Positions 1 to 10,261 of a stretch of DNA of 64,000 nt are shown in pieces. Location: contig NC_059503.1 in the NCBI RefSeq assembly GCF_914767665.1, forward strand, positions 56,438,352 to 56,502,351, given 5' to 3'. The position numbers and the translations under genes are program-made. The notes under the pieces were generated by a model. That model had not been told where the DNA came from, made no database searches, and worked only from the letters and a program-made list of their open reading frames with translations. Position 1 is the first letter of the stretch; every line of letters starts with the position of its first letter. This DNA is from Harmonia axyridis (lineage: Eukaryota; Arthropoda; Insecta; Coleoptera; Coccinellidae).

Positions 1-4
1 AATA

Positions 5-729
5 GCGGGTGTTTTTTTAGAGGTATATAACTTTAAATTGGCATTACTGTTCAAGATGGCGACCGATTTAACAGCTGTCAAGTGATTTATTCTAAGTTTG
101 GTTTGGCAATTCATCATGAATAGACTCACGCCTGAACAACGCTTGCAAATAGTGCAATTTTATTTCGAAAATAATGGTTCCGTGCGGAATACGTATCGCG
201 CACTACGTCGTGATCGGTAGAGAGCCATGATTACTAACTTTTTCATTCCTGAATTGAACAACCATGATGTCCAGGAGCTGTGGTTCCAACAAGACGGCGC
301 AACATGTCACACAGCTCGTGCCACAATCGATTTATTGAAAGACACGTTTGGTGACCGCCTAATTTCACGTTATGGACCTGTGAATTGGCCTCCAAGATCT
401 TGTGATTTAACACCGCTAGACTACTTTCTGTGGGGCTATGTAATGTCATTGATCTTTGCGGATAAGCCACAAACCCTTGACCATTTGGAAAACAACATTC
501 GCCATGTTATTGCCGAAATACGGCCACAAATGTTGGAAAAAGTAATCGAAAATTGGACGTCCAGATTGGACTACATCCGAGCCAGCTGTGGCAGTTATAT
601 GCCAGAAATCATATTTAAAATGTAAAGCCACAAGATTATCTTGCGGATAAATAAAATTCATATCAATCGGATAATCCATCGTTGTTTTATTGCAATTTAA
701 AGTTCTGTAGCTCTAAAAAAAACACCCTT
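5..729 (+). mobile_element. DD41D (rosa-like) mariner, internally deleted copy 1
   Basis: The ends are inverted repeats: GGGTGTTTTTTTAGAG at the left and the complementary CTCTAAAAAAAACACCC at the right, with TA dinucleotides just outside (3-4 and 730-731) as expected for a Tc1/mariner target duplication. The body is nearly identical to the copies at 9194, 21440, 28059 and 54040. About half of the transposase gene is missing, so the copy is non-autonomous. Confidence 0.9.
116..625 (+). pseudogene. mariner transposase relic (N-terminus fused to C-terminal half)
   Basis: The ATG at 116 opens a helix-turn-helix-type start (MNRLTPEQRLQIVQFYFEN) that runs to NTYRALR. The frame then jumps directly to the C-terminal catalytic part through an in-frame internal deletion. 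A TAT to TAG change makes a stop just after the junction. Downstream, WFQQDGATCHTA carries the second catalytic Asp and TPLDYFLWGYV the third. There are 41 residues between these two Asp, which is the DD41D signature of rosa-type mariners. The first catalytic Asp is lost with the deletion. The relic ends at the family C-terminus EIIFKM. It cannot encode a working transposase. Confidence 0.9.
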
Positions 730-731
730 TA

Positions 732-1555
732 TAAACGCATCAAAACCAGGACGGTCAACAACGCATCGTCGTATCATCGCACGTTAACCGGCCGAGATTC
801 CGATTTCACAGACGTCGATACCCGACCCCTCGATGTCGGACCCGGGCGTCGTCGAACAAACACTTAAATCCATCTGATCCGATCACAATAGATCGTATTT
901 GTCAGTACTAACGTTCTTGTTCGACCCATTTACATACAAAAGGCCGAAGGCGATGAGCTGAGACCGATAACGCGCCGTGAAAGAGAGCCCATAATGCCTT
1001 CCTATTTTTACCTCGAGGAATGTTACCATATGCGTCCCAGCCTTTCCGATTCCGCAGAAGTGAATATGAAAGAAGAAGAATTTCACGAGCTGACAATTGT
1101 GTAGAATTTTTTTTTTTGGGTCTATACATTTTCAGCAATCAGTTAATTGTATTTACGCATTACACAAGGCCTGGGGGATTTTAAACTTAGAATATAGATA
1201 GAAAGAATGGAATATAAACATTTGTGCTCGATCCCGAATACAAGAGAGATAGAAGTTTAGTGTCGCCAATCACAATCGAGCTAGTTGAATGTGTGTGCGA
1301 GCCATAGGCGTGGAGAATCCTTATTCAATTGTTGAATGCTTTATCAGGAATCCTTCTTTCATAACTTCACTATAGCTAAATCAGAAACTGAGAAAAACAT
1401 TGACCCTTTTGAAACACGAAAGAATTTTTATGAGTAAATCACATTGTCAACTATTTTTCAGCATGAATGGATGATTTCGAAATTAATCAAATTATGTTGC
1501 GCTACTGCTATAGTGTCCCGTCAGAAAGGAGTTGACATCAAAACAAATGTATCAG
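732..1555. other. No gene recognised
   Basis: Anonymous intergenic DNA. The first 150 bases after the mariner are richer in CpG (TCGTCG and CCGG runs), then composition falls back to AT-rich. I see no open frame with recognisable family features and no clear repeat. Confidence 0.5.
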
Positions 1556-1559
1556 TTAC

Positions 1560-2570
1560 AGGGCGATTTCCATGCCTTTTAATGTTCTAAGGCTTTTTAA
1601 GTCGGTTTTAAGATATATTTGGGATACTGAATCTGTACATCCAATCCGTTTTTCTCTATCAGCTCTACTTTTTTAGGTACATCAACTTATCTACCAATGT
1701 GCGTGTCATTCAGTATATTCATTCATGAGAGTTCTAAAATTATTATATATTCATTATGTAGGTACAATGATTTCACTATAAGTCTGTAATTGAGTAAATT
1801 CTAGGTAAATCTATAAATAGTGGAACCATTACCATACTATTAAAGTATCACTAATATCAATAGATGATTTGTGTCGACTTAAAAATGGTAAACTTTCTTT
1901 TTGGGCAGCAAAGTGGTTACACGAAATATCCGTGTTTCTTGTGCATCTGGGATAGAAGGGACAAAACACACCACTGGGTTGGAAAAGATTGGCCTCAGAG
2001 AGAAAACGTGGACGTTGGGGAGAAGACCATTAACTCTTCGCCTAATGAAGCAATTTGTAAAGGCTCTTTATAAGAATGGGTCATGTTTTGCATAAATAGG
2101 GGTAAAAATGCATCAGTTGAGCACAGAAAATCTCAAAGCAGGAATATTTGAAGGCCCACAAAGAAGACAATTAATTAAGGATTCTGCCTTCATAAATTCA
2201 ATGAATCAATTTGAACGAGAAGCTTGGACATCATTTGTTGCAGTTGTAGAAAATTTTCAAGGCAAACACAAAGCTCAAAACTATGTTGAAATGGTTAACA
2301 AGTAGCTTACTAGTTTCAAATCCTTAGGGTGCAATATGAGTATTAAAATACACTATTTACACAGCCACTTAGACCGTTTTCCAGAAAATTTAGGAGACAT
2401 GAGTGAGGAACAAGGTGGAAGATTTCACCAAGATATTAATAAAATTATGGAGGACCGCTACCAAGAAAGATGGAACATGCACACGACAGCAGATTACTGC
2501 TGGAGTTCATAAAGAGAAAAACATTCAAGAATACCGCAGAAAAAAGCTTTGGAAGTGTTGAGTGACTATT
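1560..2570 (+). pseudogene. Broken copy of the transposon-linked CFLCxWD protein family
   Basis: Translation from 1864 gives GYTKYPCFLCIWDRRDKTHH, then, after deletions and frame changes, LMKQFVKALYKNGSCF, LSTENLKAGIFEGPQRRQL, EAWTSFVAVVENFQGKHKA, HYLHSHLDRFPENLGDMSEE and RFHQDINKIMEDRYQERW. These blocks occur in the same order in the open frame at 55534-56274 on the opposite strand. About 25 codons covering the PLVSREKILLPPLHIK block are lost near 2030, and a TAG interrupts the frame near 2305. The AT-rich leader from about 1640 (TCTATCAGCTCTA) also matches the leader of the second copy. I cannot assign a biochemical role. This is a repeat-borne gene and not a host gene. Confidence 0.8.
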
Positions 2571-2574
2571 CGAT

Positions 2575-3395
2575 TTCTCCAATGTTTTTTTTGTTTGTAA
2601 GTAGACATAATATTGTATTTATTATAACTAAAATAAATATTCCGTATCTACTCTTGTTTACTACACTTACGGATTTGAGTTGAAATAATGTAACTTAGGT
2701 ATATAGCTCTAAAATTGTGAATCTTAAAAATTTGAGCTCCTGGGTAAAAATGAATACGTTATTTGAATTCAGGACATCAAATTGATATAGAATCAGCCCA
2801 AAAAACCTAGATACCAAAACAGCTGTGAATTATTTCACGTTAGAAACAATCGATTCATACGAGGTTTTCAGTTATAATATCACAAGCGCTTAGACAATAT
2901 TCGATTATAAACTGATTCACGAGACCACTCGTGCTGCGCTCTAGTGATGTTTCGCGAACTGCGTCGAGTAAAGAGGTTCGAAATATATTGTCTATGCTCG
3001 TGTTAGTATTCGTTACGATTATATAACGAATAATTCCAATATCGTCGCATTTCGACAATTCAATGACATTTCACGGATCTTAACCTTTTTTTTTTTTTGG
3101 CGAACGTCCAACAATGTTACTATGGAAAAGATCTCAATATGACAGGAGGTAAAACACCAAAACGATTATACCACGTTGTCAAGGGTATATTCACTTATCA
3201 ATACACCGTAACTAAGGGAAATTTACGGATTCTATTGGTTCATTAAAAAACGAGTTATATAATTTCTACTGGATTCCAACTAATCTGTTTTCAATAGATA
3301 AATCCACATCAATCAATGAGAAAGAAGTATTTTCAAACCAAAAACGAATAATGTCGCCATTCAAAAATGATAAATGGCAGTAGGTACATGTACCA
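2575..3395. other. No gene recognised
   Basis: AT-rich DNA without a supported gene. A short open frame lies on the minus strand at 2855-3058, but nothing in it is recognisable. Confidence 0.45.
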
Positions 3396-3399
3396 GGTT

Positions 3400-3575
3400 T
3401 CGATGCTCACTGAAAGCATCTCAAGAACTATAAGATTCAGAGCACAAATTTTTAAGAACCAATCTGTTTTTTCGAAATGATAAGATATCAGAAACAAACT
3501 CGAGTTACTAAAAAATCACTGTTCAAAATATTCCGCCTCGTATTCCCCTATATTTTGGGACACCCTATACATAGT
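3400..3575 (-). repeat. MITE fragment with CAGGGTGTCCC-type end
   Basis: Read on the minus strand this begins TATAGGGTGTCCCAAAATAT and ends in CTTTCAGTGAGCATCGAAA. The stretch containing TATAGTTCTTGAGATGCTTTCAGTGAGC has a close relative on the plus strand at about 11262-11350. A smaller piece at 27325-27350 keeps the GTGAGCATC plus GGGACACCCTGTA end. This is a dispersed, probably Tc1/mariner-type non-autonomous repeat. Confidence 0.55.
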
Positions 3576-3832
3576 TCGGTTCATCTTTTTATGCTTCTTT
3601 CAAATATTTGAGCTGATGGAAATTCGAAAAAACAAGATGTTTTTATTCAATTTTTGGTTAATCCGGACCTGGATTTTTCACCTGACTGATAGCAAATCGT
3701 ATGGATAGTAGTAGGAAAACGTGTATACCAAATATTATGAAAATATACTGGGTGGTTTCCCGATGTAAAACAAATCAATTCGATCCACAACAGTTTTTAT
3801 TTGTCGATTATAATAGTAAAACAAATAAAATG

Positions 3833-3901
3833 TTATTGAACATTCATGACCGTTGTGTTGGGAAAACAAAAGCCCAGATAAGAGAAACGCCATAAAAAAA
3901 A
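3833..3901 (-). CDS. Possible terminal exon of the Psc-like gene
   Basis: A polypyrimidine tract and TTTACAG acceptor precede position 3901 on the minus strand, 138 bases after the exon 4 donor. Joined in phase it adds 22 codons (FFLWRFSYLGFCFPNTTVMN and two more) and then TAA. A Tyr falls ten residues after the Trp of KWQR, as in the last strand of BMI1-type RAWUL domains, but the remaining residues match poorly. The true last exon could lie further downstream. Confidence 0.25.
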   Translation of the reverse strand, partial: FFLWRFSYLGFCFPNTTVMNVQ

Positions 3902-4039
3902 CTGTAAATAGTACGAATGTATTATTTATAAACTGCCGTCCAAATAGGAAACTTTATGGTTCGTGCAAATAATCATTTGATTCTAGGATCTGAGGACAAT
4001 TGGGAATGGTGTTTGGGAGAGTAAAATAATTCAACTTAC

Positions 4040-4120
4040 CCTTTGCCATTTGAACGTATAGGCAACGTCTATAAGTGTGAAGTAGTCTGCTAGGACTTCC
4101 CCTTGGTAAATGATATCGAC
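4040..4120 (-). CDS. Psc-like: Psc-like exon 4 (RAWUL core)
   Basis: This exon of 81 bases encodes exactly 27 residues, VDIIYQGEVLADYFTLIDVA then YTFKWQR, between a TTACAG acceptor and a GTAAG donor. The pattern D-x-x-Y-x-x-x-x-L-x-x-x-x-T-L-x-D-x-A-Y is the diagnostic core of the PCGF RAWUL (ubiquitin-like) domain that binds partners such as Ph and BCOR. Confidence 0.88.
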
Positions 4121-6063
4121 CTGTAATGGAGATACAATGTGAACTACAGATAATAATATTAGGTAGATACTTTAGTGATAGATATAAAAATAATATCTCC
4201 AACTGAAGGTTGGTACTTTAGTGATAGATATAAAAATAATATCTCCAACTGAAGGTTGGTACTTTAGTGATAGATATAAAAATAATATCTCCAACTGATA
4301 CTTTAGTGATAGATATAAAAATAATATCTCCAACTGAAGGTTGGTACTTTAGTGATAGATATAAAAATAATATCTCCAACTGATACTTTAGTGATAGATA
4401 TAAAAATAATATCTCCAACTGAAGGTTGGTACTTTAGTGATAGATATAAAAATAATATCTCCAACTGGAGGTTGATTTTCGAAAACTATGCAACTATGCA
4501 ACGATTTCACAAGAATCATAGGACAACACCACTATAAAATTTCTATGAATAAATACTCACTCTATGATTGAGGGTGAGTCCATACTTCATTCTAACGAAT
4601 TTCTGCAAAAGCTGCATCGACACAGCAGCCGGACACTTCAGATATCTCTTTCCGTCCAGCCTGTGTTCTTCACTATTTTCTACGTCTTTATTATCACTAC
4701 TCGGCTCACTCATAACCGAACTATCACCAATTTTATTAGTCGTATCCTTAACGGGTTCACTATGTTCACTATTTTCACAACGAGACGTATCACCTTTCGT
4801 TTCACTATTATCTTCTACACTTTTATTGTCGCTTGCTTCACTATTTACAATCGTGTTTCTCACAGTGTCTTTCTCACTTTCGATAGGAGTATCGTCCAAG
4901 TGCTCCTGGTAGTACTCCATGGACAGAGATATCATGTCGTCTGTACTGAAGAAATCGGTTTTTTCACCAACGTTAGACGTTACCTGCAAAAGTACAGTGT
5001 TTTGAGGTTTTCTTTCTTCCGGTTCTTTTCGTTTTTCAGTCGTTTCGCAAAGTGAAAAACTCACCATTTCCTCTTGGTCCTTCAAACTATCTCTTTCTTT
5101 GTCTATCACGCTATCGTCGCTGCAGGAACTGCTGGCTCTCACTCCAGTACTTCTGTAGAAATCTTCTCTGGTTTGTAGTTCTCTCGAGTATAAATTTGGT
5201 ACTAGTTTGTACACAAGGGCTTGTAATATAGGGTCGGACCTAAGAGAAAGACTCAACGTTAATATCGAAGAGTGACATGGTGTTAGTTAATTGACTCACC
5301 TGAAGCATATTTGATTCTTTTTCTTATATATGATGTTGCAGTTCGGACAAGCCGTTCTACAATTGTCGAAATACTTGATTATACATCCTCGACAAACTGA
5401 AAAAACCAGTAAAATGTTAGTTGTTGAATATGAAAAACAATATAAAACATAAGTAGTAACAATATCTAAGGCACCGCGACTGCCAAACAATACCCAATGC
5501 TACAAAGATAGTTTCGGAAGAGGCCAGACATAACAATGTTAATTTGGACATGCGCTCAGAATACAGAGCAGAGTAGAAAGTTTCTTCCGGAACAGGAAAC
5601 AATTAAGACTTGGGTAAAAACGTAGACACAAAAATGGCTTGAAACCCAAGGCTAAATCGTAGCTGAATATTGCTTAAAATGACAGACAAAACTGTTCGAA
5701 TCTGTTCATTAAGGTTGACAGATTTCATTAGTATTGATTTTTTTTTTAAATTAGGTAAACTCATAACAAAGCCTGACCCATGGAAATATTTGAAATTCTC
5801 ATGATAAAATTCGAATTCAGATTGCAATGTGTACTCTTCTGAAATTTTATTATAAACAACTGAACAATTACATCGAAAAATTAAATTGTGAATTGTTTTC
5901 CTATTACAGAAGAGGATACTTACAGACATGAAGACAATCCGCCAAGACGGTTGCATCGATCAGGTACCCTTCACAAAGCGAACATGTCAACATAGGATTC
6001 AAATCCTTGACAACGACTTTCCTCTTGCTTCTCATCTTATCGAATTTGTACGGCATTTTTAAT
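4040..6063 (-). CDS. Psc-like: Polycomb group RING finger protein, Psc/Su(z)2/BMI1-like
   Basis: Four exons on the minus strand (6063-5924, 5396-5300, 5239-4561, 4120-4040) have GT..AG borders and compatible phases, giving 330 codons from the ATG at 6056. Residues 25-64 form a full C3HC4 RING: C25, C28, C41, H43, C46, C49, C61, C64. It is followed by the family hallmark RSDPILQALVYKLVPNLYS. A linker rich in Ser, Asp, Glu and Asn leads to RYLKCPAAVSMQLLQKFVRM and VDIIYQGEVLADYFTLIDVA, which begin the C-terminal RAWUL domain. Proteins of this family sit in nuclear PRC1; the RING pairs with Sce/RING1 to ubiquitinate histone H2A. The wording of the RING and the VYKLVP block is closer to Psc and BMI1 than to PCGF3. 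The 3' end is unresolved. Confidence 0.9.
4168..4475. repeat. Minisatellite of 46-bp and 39-bp units inside a Psc-like intron
   Basis: Seven units start at 4168, 4214, 4260, 4299, 4345, 4384 and 4430. Every unit begins TACTTTAGTGATAGATATAA and continues to CTCCAACTG. Five are full 46-mers; two are 39-mers that lack the AGGTTGG segment. Units are almost identical to each other. The array occupies most of the intron between exons 3 and 4. Confidence 0.95.
4561..5239 (-). CDS. Psc-like: Psc-like exon 3 (YKLVP hallmark, acidic linker, RAWUL start)
   Basis: This exon of 679 bases opens with a TCTTAG acceptor and closes at AGA followed by GTGAGT. It encodes SDPILQALVYKLVPNLYSRE, then a low-complexity region of about 150 residues with many Ser/Thr, Asp/Glu and Asn, then KCPAAVSMQLLQKFVRMKYG. 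The linker shows no recognisable motif and is probably disordered. Confidence 0.88.
5300..5396 (-). CDS. Psc-like: Psc-like exon 2 (RING second half)
   Basis: The acceptor TTTTTTCAG and a GTGAGT donor border 97 bases. Splicing restores FCRGCIIKYFDNCRTACPNC, which supplies the last four zinc ligands. An intron that cuts the RING between His and the fifth ligand fits the exon phase exactly. Confidence 0.88.
5924..6063 (-). CDS. Psc-like: Psc-like exon 1 of the coding part (start codon, RING first half)
   Basis: The acceptor TATTTCAG precedes position 6063, so at least one non-coding 5' exon lies upstream, towards higher coordinates. The ATG is at 6056-6054, seven bases into the exon. The exon encodes MPYKFDKMRSKRKVVVKDLN to DCLHV plus one base and ends at a GTAAGT donor. 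It holds the first four zinc ligands of the RING (C25, C28, C41, H43). Confidence 0.88.
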
Positions 6064-6369
6064 CTGAAATAATGAAAATTGAAAAAAATTAGTAAATCGT
6101 AAAATAACTTATAAAAAAAAAATAACTCCACTATAAAAGCACAAATACACAATAAAGAATGTAAAAGATGCAAACATTTCATCAATAGTGAATACATATA
6201 ATCTTATACATTTATCGACGATGAAAACAATTTCAAAAATATTATTGTTAGAAATATACTATTGATGCTATTGTGATGCTCCCTCGGTATGTTATTTGGG
6301 ATTTTCTTCAAAGTTTTAGTTCTATTCACCAGTTCGCCAAAAATATCATTATTTATTCAAAATATCAAG

Positions 6370-6573
6370 GCGTTATTCTAATATCATGATGATTGGAAGC
6401 AATGTTTTTTGCATCACAAATTTGACAGATAATGAATAAATTCGCGACAGGAGAGTTTTGAGTAGCAATATATAATAATGAAAAATAACCTTGAAATCTG
6501 TGTGAAACTGAGAAATTCCAGCACGAAATTGTTCTACAAGGAATGGCAGAATGAATGGATTTGCCACAGAATT
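6370..6573 (-). repeat. Dispersed 0.4-kb repeat, single partial copy
   Basis: Read on the minus strand, CAATTCTGTGGCAAATCCAT and the following 200 bases match the tandem units at 49111-50262 and the copies at 33145 and 39882. It covers the first half of the unit. Confidence 0.7.
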
Positions 6574-6992
6574 GGAGAAAAATATTTTAATAGATGTAAT
6601 GGTGACTCGTTAATGGCTTGAGGATTGTATTTATCCATATTCTGCTTATTGACAAAGCCATTCAACCAGAAATTACCTTCATCATTGAAGACTATTCTTC
6701 GGCAAAACTACTCATCTTCGGCAGTTACAAATTAGCTTAATCAGCACGTAAACAATTGTCATTTGGTTTTAAGTCTTGTACGAGCTGTATTTTTAAGGCA
6801 CGTAAGCCAAGATACTTACGCAAAATGTTTCAATTAGTCGAAAGACAAAGGCCAACAAGTTGAGAACGGCGACATAATATCCCTTTTAGGTAAAACTGGT
6901 AGCTGACATTAATGCATATTTATTTTTATAGAGGAAAAAATGATGGGACGATGGATCATATATGGATTTTTTGCAGCCTAGAACTTTCAAAC

Positions 6993-8597
6993 TAGGGATT
7001 CAGAAGTCAAGTAGCTTGATAAGACTTGAAAAACAGGCTCGTGGCGAATTACATACTTGATACGATTTGAGATATGTATTGCTTGACTAGATATCAAGCT
7101 ACTCGATATTATTTGAGCTTGATACGCACGGCATATATTTCTGTAAGCTCTTATTTCTGCGCGCTCAGACAAAATAATCATCTACAAAGGATAAATAGTG
7201 TGAATTTGACATCGATCTCATAAGTTCATTCAAGTAAATCGAGCAAATGAAATGGCTTGGCGTTATGAAATAGATAAATTCCTGGTTGAACCACGTGCTG
7301 ATAGTTCTGAAGATATTTCATTAGAATGATGGAAGAGACACGAAAGCTTTTTTTCCAAACTTGGCTAAAACAGCCAAAGATTGTTATCAATTTTTCAGAG
7401 CTGCTCTGACTGTTACAAAAGCCACAATAGATAAGGCGAAAAATCCATAAGATGCCTTATGTGTCTTAGATCCTGGATGAAAAAATGATATTGTCAAAAC
7501 AGTGCTTGGAGGTTTCTCAATATTGAGAAGCTATATTCTTTTTTATATTTTATTATGTTGTATAGTGGTTTTAATAGTTTCCACTTTGAAAAGTTGATAT
7601 TTTCGGTACGATAAGTTTCATTAATAAAAGTGTTTTTTCCAAGGTTCTCATTCCTTCCTTCTCATTTTTAATGTTTAATTGATGTGCTCACTACACAATA
7701 AAACTGCCAAAAGTCAAGGAGCTTGATAGTATGTACTCCATTTTTCGTACGTGATAAATAAATACTAGACTTGACATTGAAAAACCACAACTTGTTTTGA
7801 ACTTTACTTGATTTCAAGTCAAGCCAAGCCAATTAGCTCGAAAATCAAGTCAAGCCGTGAATTTCCAATTTTAACAGAGTTTTTATTTTGAAAATTTGTA
7901 TTTTTGATTCTTTTATAAGATAAGTTTCATAAATAAAAATAGTTCTTGCAAGGTTCCTTCTCATTCCATCATTGTTCAATGACCTACACACTACATAATA
8001 AAACTCCTAAAATTCAAGTAGCTTGAAAGAATGTAATTGATTTTTCAAGTATATATTTGATAAACAAATACTTGACTCGACATTGAAAAACTTTTACTTG
8101 TCTTGATTTCAAGTCAAGCCAAGTGAAGCCATTAATCTCTAATTTTAAGAGTGTTTCCATTTTAAACAGTTGCTTTTTTTTATTCTTTTATACGATGAGT
8201 TTTTTATTGATGAGCACACTACACAATAAAACAGCTAAAAATCAATCTACGTATAGAACTTACTTGATTTTGCAAGTTATTGATGAATAAATACTTGAAA
8301 AATTACCTACATGACTTGAAATCAAGTCAAGTTCACAATCTAGTATAGAACGTACTCGATTTTTCAAATACTTGATAAATAATTACTTGACTTGACTTTG
8401 AAAAACTTGAAATTACTTGACTTGGCTTGAAATCAAGTCCAGTTCACAATCTACGTATAGAACGTATTTGATTTTCAAGTATGTACTTGATAAATAAATA
8501 CTCAACTTGACATTGAAAAACTTGAAATTACTTGTCTTGGCTTAACTTGAAATCAAGACAAGTTCGAGTGAAAATCAAGTCAAGCCGTGGATCTCTA
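6993..8597. mobile_element. hAT element with intact 8-bp target duplication
   Basis: The left end starts TAGGGATTCAGAAGTCAAG and the right end finishes CAAGCCGTGGATCTCTA, forming degenerate inverted ends. The flanks are identical: TTTCAAAC at 6985-6992 and again at 8598-8605, the 8-bp duplication that hAT transposases make. The interior contains a decayed hAT transposase C-terminus and, from about 7690, many reiterations of CTTGACTTG and AATCAAGTCAAG in both orientations. Such subterminal repeats are usual binding sites in hAT elements. The transposase is dead. Confidence 0.85.
7248..7480 (+). pseudogene. hAT transposase C-terminal dimerisation-region relic
   Basis: Broken frames read EIDKFLVEPRADSSEDISLE, stop, WKRHESFF, frameshift, FPNLAKTAKDCYQF, then LTVTKATIDKAKNP, stop, DALCVLDPG. 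The order (short acidic segment, L-E-W-W-K, P-x-L-x-x-x-A, then a D-A-L-x-V-L end) is that of the hAT C-terminal dimerisation domain. The region with the conserved Ser-Glu-Arg block seems deleted. At least three stops and one frameshift are visible. Confidence 0.65.
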
Positions 8598-8605
8598 TTT
8601 CAAAC

Positions 8606-9074
8606 TACGCGTTTCGTCTTCATAATATTGAATCACCAATGAAATTGAACAATACCAACACCACAGTCCACAAAGCAATAGATATAGACTAAACAAACGA
8701 AGTTGGCTGCCGTACGTCACCCGTCAATGATGATAACGACGTTAGTCACGCGTCGGATACAATAAAAAAAAACGGGTTGAGGAGCGTTAAGCCACTCGGA
8801 TGCCCATGTGATTACCGCCAGGGGTCAGACTATGAGGAAGTGGGCGGATAAAAGAGAGGGAGGGGCTCCGGTCTTGGTCTCGATATGAACTTAACTCTTC
8901 GGTTTGTCCACCGGGTCGATCCGTGGCTACCTCTACACGCTCGTAATGTGTTAATGGTCATGTATCATTAGGCTTTAAGCTGGGGGGTCGGGATGTTGGC
9001 GAAGCCACGTGCTCAGAAGTTATAATGGATTATTTACGATTATATACGAAGAGAAGGGGGTCGTTCGATTTTGG
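8606..9074. other. GC-richer intergenic island, no gene recognised
   Basis: Between two hAT insertions lies a stretch with CpG-containing words (TCACGCGTCGG, GGGTCGATCCGTGG) and purine-rich runs. No frame looks coding. It may be retained unique host DNA. Confidence 0.45.
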
Positions 9075-9193
9075 GTCATTTTTACGACTTGAATCGATAT
9101 TCAAGTTACTTGACTTGACTTGAAATCAAATGGAGTTCAAGTCAAATAGTAAATTCTCAATACCAAGTAAAGTATTTATTTATCGAGTACATA

Positions 9194-10111
9194 ATGGGTG
9201 TTTTTTTTTCGAGGTATATAACTTTAAGTTGGCATTACTGTTCAAGATGGAGACCGATTTAACAGCTGTCAAGTGATTTATTCTTATTTTGGTTTGGCAA
9301 TTCATCACGAATAGACTCACGCCTGAACAACGCTTGCAAATAGTGCAATTTCATTTCGAAAATAATGGTTCTGTGCGGAATACTTATCGCACACTACGTC
9401 CATTTTACTTCTGGTTGAATGGCTATGTCAACAAACAAAACTGCCGCATTTGGAGTGAAGCTAATCCTCAAGTGTATGTCGAAACACCGGTATATCCAGA
9501 AAAACTGACTGTTTGGTGCGCTTTATGGGCTGGTGGAATCATTGGTCCGTACTTCTTCAAAAACGATGATGGCCAGAACGTTACAGTCAATGGTGATCGG
9601 TATAGAGCCATGATTACTAACTTTTTCATTCCTGAATTGAACAACCATGATGTCCAGGAGCTGTGGTTCCAACAAGACGGCGCAACATGTCACACAGCTC
9701 GTGCCACAATCGCTTTATTGAAAGACACGTTTGGTGACCGCCTAATTTCACGTGTTGGACCTGTGAATATGCCTCCAAGATCTTGTTATTTAACACCGCT
9801 AGACTACTTTCTGTGGGGCTATGTAAAGTCATTGGTCTATGCGGATAAGCCACAAACCCTTGACCATTTGGAAGACGACATTCGCCGTGTTATTGCCGAT
9901 ATACGGCCACAAATGTTGGAAAAAGTCATCGAAAATTGGACGTCCAGATTGGACTACATCCGAGTCAGCCGTGGCGGTCATATGCCAGAAATCATATTTA
10001 AAATGTAATGCCACAAGATATCTTGCGGATAAAAAAAATTCATGTCAATCGAATAATCCATCGTTGTTTTATTGCAATTTAAAGTTCCATAGCTCTAAAA
10101 AAAACACCCTT
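9194..10111 (+). mobile_element. DD41D mariner copy 2, nested in the hAT MITE
   Basis: The terminal inverted repeats GGGTGTTTTTTTTTCGAGG and CTCTAAAAAAAACACCC are flanked by TA at 9192-9193 and 10112-10113. This copy keeps more of the transposase gene than copies 1, 3 and 4. Confidence 0.93.
9289..10008 (+). pseudogene. mariner transposase, open but deleted for the first catalytic Asp
   Basis: A 239-codon open frame is present, but the original start codon has become ACG (9308 region) and only an upstream TTG would open it. The HTH-containing N-terminus is cut after NTYRTLRPFY and joined in frame to FWLNGYVNKQNCRIW. The block FSDEAH with the first catalytic Asp is lost. The second (QQDGATCHTA) and third Asp (TPLDYFLWGYV) remain, 41 residues apart. 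Full-length relatives are about 340-350 residues, so roughly 110 are missing. It is non-functional in spite of the open frame. Confidence 0.88.
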
Positions 10112-10261
10112 TACTTGATTCGACATTGAAAAACTACTACTTGACTTGATTTCAAGTCAAGCCAGGTCAAGTACCTAGCTTGAATATTAAGTCAAGCCGT
10201 GATTCCCTAGTCATTTTCTCAATTTTTTCATCGCCTGCTTGGGGGAGTTTCACACAGAGAG

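Larger units (their letters stand above)
9083..10209. mobile_element. hAT-derived MITE (about 0.2 kb) split by a mariner
   Basis: The sequence GTCATTTT occurs at 9075-9082 and at 10210-10217, directly outside termini TACGACTTGAAT and GCCGTGATTCCCTA. The termini and the CTTGACTTGAAATCAAG repeats identify the same hAT family as 6993-8597. Removing the nested mariner (9194-10111 plus one TA) leaves about 207 bases, so this was a small non-autonomous element that was hit later by a mariner. Confidence 0.85.

Noticed and set aside
243..679. Antisense open frames over the mariner copies (also at 9626-10014, 21954-22187, 54696-54926)
   Set aside because: They are shadows of the transposase gene and recur only because the element is repeated.
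4168..4475. Regular repeats that look like a CRISPR array
   Set aside because: Units are contiguous with no unique spacers, lie inside an intron of an animal gene, and are a simple minisatellite.
4564..5055. Plus-strand 163-codon and 114-codon open frames opposite Psc-like exon 3
   Set aside because: They are antisense to a clearly coding exon and consist of low-complexity Phe/Ser/Leu/Thr created by the complementary codons.
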